NCBI GenBank assembly: GCA_905236545.1
Contig: CAJOQO010000176.1
Span: forward strand, 1-11,500
Length of the DNA stretch: 11,500 nt
Direction: 5' to 3'
Origin: an uncultured Lachnospiraceae bacterium
GTDB lineage: Bacteria; Bacillota; Clostridia; Lachnospirales; Lachnospiraceae
Positions 8,502 through 11,500 of the stretch are shown here, piece by piece (position 1 is the first letter of the stretch; each line of letters opens with the position of its first letter). A program made the translations under genes and the position numbers. The notes under the pieces were generated by a model. It worked only from the letters and a program-made list of their open reading frames with translations, was not told where the DNA came from and ran no database searches.

Positions 8502-8530
8502 TTGACGATCGGCTTTTGATCTATTACGAT
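8502..8530 (+). promoter_or_regulatory. Sigma-70-type promoter for the mod operon, with direct-repeat operator candidate
   Basis: TTGACG (8502-8507) and TACGAT (8525-8530) are separated by 17 bp, predicting a transcript start near 8537. A direct repeat overlaps it: ACGATCGGCTTT (8505-8516) and ACGATAGCTTT (8526-8536), about two helical turns apart, on the -35 side and over the -10/start region. A regulator such as the ModE-like protein encoded downstream could bind here, which is inference. Upstream, 8420-8501 holds no gene. It has a weak stem (CTGCG 8438-8442 with CGCAG 8465-8469, enclosing ACCG/CGGT) and two T-runs (8483-8487, 8495-8500) that could help end the adenine deaminase transcript, though the T-runs are too far from the stem for a textbook terminator. 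Confidence 0.6.
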
Positions 8531-8540
8531 AGCTTTACAT

Positions 8541-8651
8541 AAAACACTCGGCCTTTCTGTCCGGCAGGCAACCGGAGACGCGGATGATGGCGCGGACGTG
8601 ATACTGCCTGCCGGAAACGGGAAAGGAAGCACAACCACGACAGGAGGAAAG
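8541..8651 (+). promoter_or_regulatory. Structured 5' leader of modA, candidate Moco-type riboswitch
   Basis: The predicted ~120-nt leader is dominated by nested pairing. An outer stem is CCTTTC (8552-8557) with GAAAGG (8621-8626). Inside it is a perfect 10-bp stem, CCGGCAGGCA (8561-8570) with TGCCTGCCGG (8605-8614). A possible apical stem is CGCG (8579-8582) with CGCG (8591-8594) around an 8-nt loop. The flanks, ACACTCGGCC at the 5' side and GGGAAAGGAAGCACAACC at the 3' side, resemble the flanks of the molybdenum-cofactor (Moco) riboswitch as I remember it from E. coli moaA. That class is known to sit upstream of molybdate transport genes. I could not match the central conserved nucleotides, so the class is a suggestion. 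The pairing is direct observation. A plain regulatory hairpin or another RNA class remains possible. Confidence 0.45.
8642..8647 (+). promoter_or_regulatory. Ribosome binding site of modA
   Basis: A perfect AGGAGG lies 10 nt before the ATG at 8658. It fixes this start rather than the in-frame GTG at 8598, which falls at the edge of the leader's main hairpin and has no such site. The site is next to bases that can pair with the 5' side of the leader stem. Confidence 0.8.
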
Positions 8652-8657
8652 ACTGTT

Positions 8658-9545
8658 ATGAAAAAATGGAGAATCACTGGGATCTGTATGGCTGTATCGA
8701 TGCTGGCTGCCTCATTCTCACCAGCGGCATCCGCCGGTGAGACGGAAGCTCCGGAAGAGACGCAGATCATCGTCTTTGCCGCGAAGAGCCTGAACAAGGT
8801 CATGGACGACAGCATCATCCCCGCTTACAATGAGCTGCATCCGAACGTAAAGATCACTCCCGGCTATGACAGTTCGGGAACCCTTATGACCCAGATTGAG
8901 GAGGGCGCTGCCTGCGACGTGTTCTTCTCCGCTGCGCAGAAGCAGATGAATCAGCTTGAAGAGGAAGGACTGGTCGTCGACGGCACCAGGAAGGATATCG
9001 TGAATAACCAGGTTTGTGTGGTCACCTTCACGGACAGCGGAACAAAGGTGACCGGTCTGGAGAATCTCGCAGATGCCGCGAGCATGGCTCTTGCAGATGG
9101 TTCTGTTCCTGTCGGGAAATATACCCGTGAGGCGCTGGTTGCCGCCGGAATGGTCGGGGAAGGGAAAGATGGCGACAATTCCGCCATCACGACACAGGAG
9201 ATATCGGACGCGCTTGGCGGCCTTGAAATCAATGAATGCGCGAATGTCGGCGCTGTTACGGCTGCCGTCGCGGAAGGAGCAAATGAGGTCGGTACGGTTT
9301 ACTGTTCCGACACCTGCGGCCTCGAGGACAGACTGGTGATTCTTGAGGTGATTCCCTATGAGCTGACCGGAAATGTGATCTATCCTGCGGCACAGATTGT
9401 CAACGAAGAAGCCGATGATGCCAGGAGCGCCGCTGCTGCGGACTTCGTGGAGTTCCTTGCGTCCGATGCGGCAAAGGAGATCTTCGAGGCTTACAACTTC
9501 GACACGAATGTCGGGAACACCCCGCCCTTGCAGACCGAGGGATAA
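8658..9545 (+). CDS. modA: Molybdate ABC transporter substrate-binding protein
   Basis: A 295-residue extracytoplasmic protein that captures molybdate (possibly also tungstate) and delivers it to ModB. The first ~26 residues form a signal peptide: a basic start (MKKWR), a hydrophobic core and an Ala-x-Ala type cleavage site at AASA-GE. No lipobox cysteine is seen, although binding proteins of Gram-positive bacteria are usually lipoproteins. The mature part opens with IIVFAAKSLNKVMDD, matching the ModA phosphate-binding-like loop. DSSGTLMTQIEEGAACDVFF and a later IYPAAQIV follow, with the usual family ending near YNFDTNVGNTPP. Length is near the family norm. modB starts 11 nt downstream. The leader RNA and promoter in front suggest that this is the first gene of the operon and the one most directly controlled. 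Confidence 0.94.
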   Translation: MKKWRITGICMAVSMLAASFSPAASAGETEAPEETQIIVFAAKSLNKVMDDSIIPAYNELHPNVKITPGYDSSGTLMTQIEEGAACDVFFSAAQKQMNQLEEEGLVVDGTRKDIVNNQVCVVTFTDSGTKVTGLENLADAASMALADGSVPVGKYTREALVAAGMVGEGKDGDNSAITTQEISDALGGLEINECANVGAVTAAVAEGANEVGTVYCSDTCGLEDRLVILEVIPYELTGNVIYPAAQIVNEEADDARSAAAADFVEFLASDAAKEIFEAYNFDTNVGNTPPLQTEG

Positions 9546-9556
9546 CGCAGAGCATT

Positions 9557-10261
9557 ATGAATGATTTTCTCGCTTTCTTATCAGAACTGGACTGGAGTCC
9601 GCTCTGGATCTCTCTCAGGACCGGAGTCGTGGCAGCGGTCATTTCGTTCTTTCTGGGGATCTTCCTCGCAAGGAAAGTTGTCAGGGCCGGGCCGAAGGTC
9701 AGGGCTGTCGCGGACGGTTTTCTGACGATGCCGCTGGTGCTGCCGCCGACCGTTGCAGGCTTTTTCCTGCTTTTGATCTTCTCTGTGAGGAGGCCCTTCG
9801 GGCGCATGCTCTATGAGATGTCCGGCATCAAAGTCGTGCAGACCTGGCTGGGCTGTATCCTGGCCGCGACCGTGATTTCCCTGCCTCTGATGTACCGGAA
9901 TTCGAGGGCTGCGTTTGAGCAGATCGATGTGAATCTGGTTTATGCGGCACGCACCCTGGGGATGAGTGAAACGAGGATCTTCTGGAGGGTGATCATGCCC
10001 GCCGCCGCTCCCGGTGTTGCATCGGGCACGATCCTTGCATTTGCCCGTGCGCTCGGGGAATATGGAGCTACTTCGATGCTGGCCGGCAACATCCCCGGAA
10101 AGACCGGGACGATCTCCCAGAGAATTGCCATGGTGATTCAGAACGGCGATTATGCCGGTGCCGGCTTCTGGGTGCTGGTGATCCTGATGATCGCGTTTCT
10201 GATCGTCCTGGCCATGAATCTTGTAACCGGCAGGAAGATGAAAAACGTGACACGTTACTGA
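9557..10261 (+). CDS. modB: Molybdate ABC transporter permease
   Basis: A 234-residue inner-membrane permease. About five hydrophobic segments are visible, near residues 17-38, 53-77, 94-113, 145-165 and 202-222. The cytoplasmic coupling (EAA) loop reads YAARTLGMSETRIFWRVIMP at 129-148 and docks on the ATPase ModC. The ModB hallmark ALGEYGATSMLAGNIPGKT follows at 165-183. Length and motif order are those of ModB, so molybdate is the likely substrate. Tungstate cannot be excluded. No strong ribosome binding site precedes the ATG: the nearest purine run, GAGGG at 9537-9541, is 15 nt away. Translation is therefore probably coupled to modA, whose stop is 11 nt upstream. Confidence 0.95.
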   Translation: MNDFLAFLSELDWSPLWISLRTGVVAAVISFFLGIFLARKVVRAGPKVRAVADGFLTMPLVLPPTVAGFFLLLIFSVRRPFGRMLYEMSGIKVVQTWLGCILAATVISLPLMYRNSRAAFEQIDVNLVYAARTLGMSETRIFWRVIMPAAAPGVASGTILAFARALGEYGATSMLAGNIPGKTGTISQRIAMVIQNGDYAGAGFWVLVILMIAFLIVLAMNLVTGRKMKNVTRY

Positions 10262-10275
10262 AGGAAGGAAGGCTT

Positions 10276-11001
10276 ATGCCGCTCGAAGTCCATATCAGGA
10301 AAAAACTCAGGAGCTTCAGCCTGCAGGCTGACTTTGAGGCGGAAGACGGAGTTCTGGCGCTTCTTGGGCCAAGCGGCTGCGGGAAGAGCATGACGCTGAA
10401 ATGCATCGCCGGGATCGAGCGGCCTGATGAAGGCGCTATTTCTCTTTCCGGAAGGGTGCTGTTTGACGCCTCAAAAAAGGTGAATCTTCCGCCGCAGAAA
10501 CGCCGGGTCGGTTACATGTTTCAGAATTATGCGCTTTTCCCGAATATGACCGTACGGAAAAATGTGCTTTCCGGAATGGGAAGGAAGCCGGATCCATCCC
10601 TGGCAGACCCGCTTCTGGAGCGGTTCAGGATCGCGGATCTCGCGGACCGCTTTCCTCATGAGCTGTCGGAGGGGCAGAAGCAGAGGACGGCGATGGCAAG
10701 GATCGTTGCCCAGGCGCCGGACGTTATCCTTCTGGATGAACCCTTCTCCGCGCTTGACACCGTACTGAAATGGCAGCTGGAGGAGGAGATGATACGGGTT
10801 CTGGCGGAAGAAAAAAAGCCGGCGATCTTTGTGACGCACAATATCGACGAAGTCTTCCGGATGAGCAACAGCGTATGCACAATGAAAGAAGGGAAAACGC
10901 TGGGAAAGATCTCTGCGCGGGAGTATTCCGACCAGTTGAAGGAGGGAGGGGCCGGCCTGATGAGAGGATGGCGTATCCTTCCTCCGGAGGAAGCAGGATG
11001 A
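10276..11001 (+). CDS. modC: Molybdate ABC transporter ATP-binding protein, short form
   Basis: A 241-residue ATPase that powers ModB. Motifs: Walker A GPSGCGKS (31-38), Q-loop YMFQNYALFPNMTVRKNV, signature LSEGQ (130-134, Glu in place of the usual Gly), Walker B VILLDE (150-155) with SALD after it, and the H-loop THNIDEVF. E. coli ModC is about 350 residues and ends in a MOP/TOBE domain that binds molybdate. Here the protein stops soon after the nucleotide-binding domain, so that domain is absent and regulation by bound molybdate through ModC is not expected. AAGGAAGGAAGG upstream of the ATG is a good ribosome binding site, and modB ends 14 nt before. The stop overlaps the next start (ATGA). 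Its assignment as ModC rather than a generic importer ATPase rests on the adjacent modA and modB. Confidence 0.93.
   Translation: MPLEVHIRKKLRSFSLQADFEAEDGVLALLGPSGCGKSMTLKCIAGIERPDEGAISLSGRVLFDASKKVNLPPQKRRVGYMFQNYALFPNMTVRKNVLSGMGRKPDPSLADPLLERFRIADLADRFPHELSEGQKQRTAMARIVAQAPDVILLDEPFSALDTVLKWQLEEEMIRVLAEEKKPAIFVTHNIDEVFRMSNSVCTMKEGKTLGKISAREYSDQLKEGGAGLMRGWRILPPEEAG
10986..10990 (+). promoter_or_regulatory. Ribosome binding site of the ModE-like gene
   Basis: GGAGG, inside the last codons of modC, sits 7 nt before the ATG at 10998. It fixes that start within a frame that is open much further upstream (to 10770). The site is part of the palindrome CCTCCGGAGG (10981-10990). Confidence 0.7.
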
Positions 11002-11354
11002 AAGCAAAAATACGCGTCACGCTGATGACAGAGGAAGGGGAGCGGTTCTACGGCCCCGGGGTACAGGAGCTCCTGACCGGAATCAGCGAGAATGGATCTG
11101 TGAAGGAAGCCTGCACGGCAATGGGTCTGTCCTATTCCAAGGGCCGCAGCATCCTGAGGCATGCGGAAGCGGTTCTCGGATATCAGCTGGTGAAACGGCA
11201 GCGGGGCGGAGCCATGGGAGGCGGCTCGGCAACGCTTACCCCGCAGGCGGAGGATTTCCTCCGACGCTATGGGGCTCTTTCGGACTCCGTAAATAAGTAT
11301 GCAGAAGAACAGATGAAGGAAGCGTTTCCGGAATGCGGAAACAGACACTGTTGA
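10998..11354 (+). CDS. ModE-type winged-helix transcriptional regulator (DNA-binding domain only)
   Basis: A 118-residue protein that matches the N-terminal DNA-binding half of ModE and the wider LysR-type winged helix. The helix-turn-helix lies around residues 34-56 (SVKEACTAMGLSYSKGRSIL). The recognisable wing segment KRQRGGAMGGGSATLTPQ follows, close to ERATGGKGGGGAVLT of E. coli ModE as I recall it. The two C-terminal MOP/TOBE domains that bind molybdate in E. coli ModE are missing, so it cannot sense molybdate in the known way. It could still bind the repeat at the mod promoter, or act as a small nucleoid-type or partner-dependent regulator. It overlaps the modC stop by 4 nt (ATGA) and is the last gene of the operon. 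The 3' end of the gene contributes to a long hairpin. Confidence 0.87.
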   Translation: MKAKIRVTLMTEEGERFYGPGVQELLTGISENGSVKEACTAMGLSYSKGRSILRHAEAVLGYQLVKRQRGGAMGGGSATLTPQAEDFLRRYGALSDSVNKYAEEQMKEAFPECGNRHC

Positions 11355-11367
11355 ATGCCGCATTCCG
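11329..11367 (+). terminator. Long hairpin at the end of the mod operon, possible terminator
   Basis: CGGAATGCGG (11329-11338) pairs perfectly with CCGCATTCCG (11358-11367). Inside it AACAG (11340-11344) pairs with CTGTT (11348-11352) around a 3-nt loop. The stop codon of the ModE-like gene lies in the structure. There is no T-run after it, so it is not a classic Rho-independent terminator. It could stabilise the 3' end or pause polymerase. The rest of the 146-nt tail to 11500 shows no convincing gene on either strand. Confidence 0.4.
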
Positions 11368-11500
11368 ACCCCCGGAAGTCTGCCGCTCAGGAACCCCTGT
11401 GGCCGTCTCATGGTGCCTAGTACCCCGAATATTAATTAACTGGCACATTCGCTTGTCTGATTGCTCATACACTGCGTTATCGTCGGTCGTTGATGCCCAC

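Noticed and set aside
8598..8657. In-frame GTG upstream extension of modA
   Set aside because: It would put 20 non-signal residues before an otherwise normal signal peptide and starts at the edge of the leader stem; the ATG at 8658 has a perfect AGGAGG.
6569..8818. A 749-codon open frame on the minus strand
   Set aside because: It lies opposite the clear adenine deaminase gene and the start of modA, has no recognisable domain, and reads like the reverse of codon-biased coding sequence.
10770..10997. Upstream extension of the ModE-like gene overlapping modC
   Set aside because: The extension is a shadow of modC in another frame. ModE similarity begins at the ATG at 10998, which has its own GGAGG.
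11413..11446. GTGCC/GGCAC inverted repeat around an AT-rich ATTAATTAA stretch
   Set aside because: It is only 5 bp with a 24-nt loop and no T-run; too weak to call a terminator or attachment site.
11236..11500. Minus-strand frame open to the window's end (possible tail of a convergent gene)
   Set aside because: I recognise no domain. It overlaps the regulator gene by over 100 nt and includes both arms of the hairpin. It could only be judged with the sequence beyond 11500.

Overview
The window is one gene-dense, plus-strand stretch of about 11.5 kb from what looks like a Gram-positive anaerobe of the Clostridia, possibly Lachnospiraceae. The reasons are the strong GGAGG-type ribosome binding sites, a roughly 50-55% GC composition judged by eye, tight gene packing, and a RiPP cassette of a kind known from gut Firmicutes. 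The taxon is inferred from gene content and style, not proven.

Region 1 (1-6605) is the 3' part of a ribosomally made, post-translationally modified peptide (RiPP) cluster. It holds the C-terminal end of an ABC transporter ATPase, a complete NHLM-type ABC transporter/ATPase, a radical SAM/SPASM maturase with an N-terminal peptide-recognition-like domain, and a full type II lanthipeptide synthetase (LanM). The genes are 9 nt apart or overlap, so they are probably one transcript. Two chemically different maturases sharing overlapping genes suggest a hybrid lanthipeptide/radical-SAM product. The dehydratase domain would phosphorylate and eliminate Ser/Thr, the LanC-like domain would form thioether rings, and the radical SAM enzyme would add another modification. 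The paired ABC transporters would then export the product. No precursor gene lies in the window; it is presumably upstream of base 1.

Region 2 (6623-8419) is a complete adenine deaminase gene starting 17 nt after lanM. It is a purine-salvage gene with no obvious RiPP role, although its spacing suggests read-through.

Region 3 (8420-11354) is a molybdate uptake operon: modA, modB, modC and a small ModE-type winged-helix regulator. A good promoter (TTGACG-17-TACGAT) lies in front of it. The promoter overlaps a 20-21 bp spaced direct repeat and is followed by a strongly structured leader of about 120 nt that resembles a molybdenum-cofactor-type riboswitch. ModC and the ModE-like protein both lack the molybdate-binding (MOP/TOBE) domains of their E. 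coli counterparts, so the leader RNA is an attractive candidate sensor.

The last 146 bases (11355-11500) hold the 3' half of a long hairpin that overlaps the end of the regulator gene. Nothing else there is convincing.
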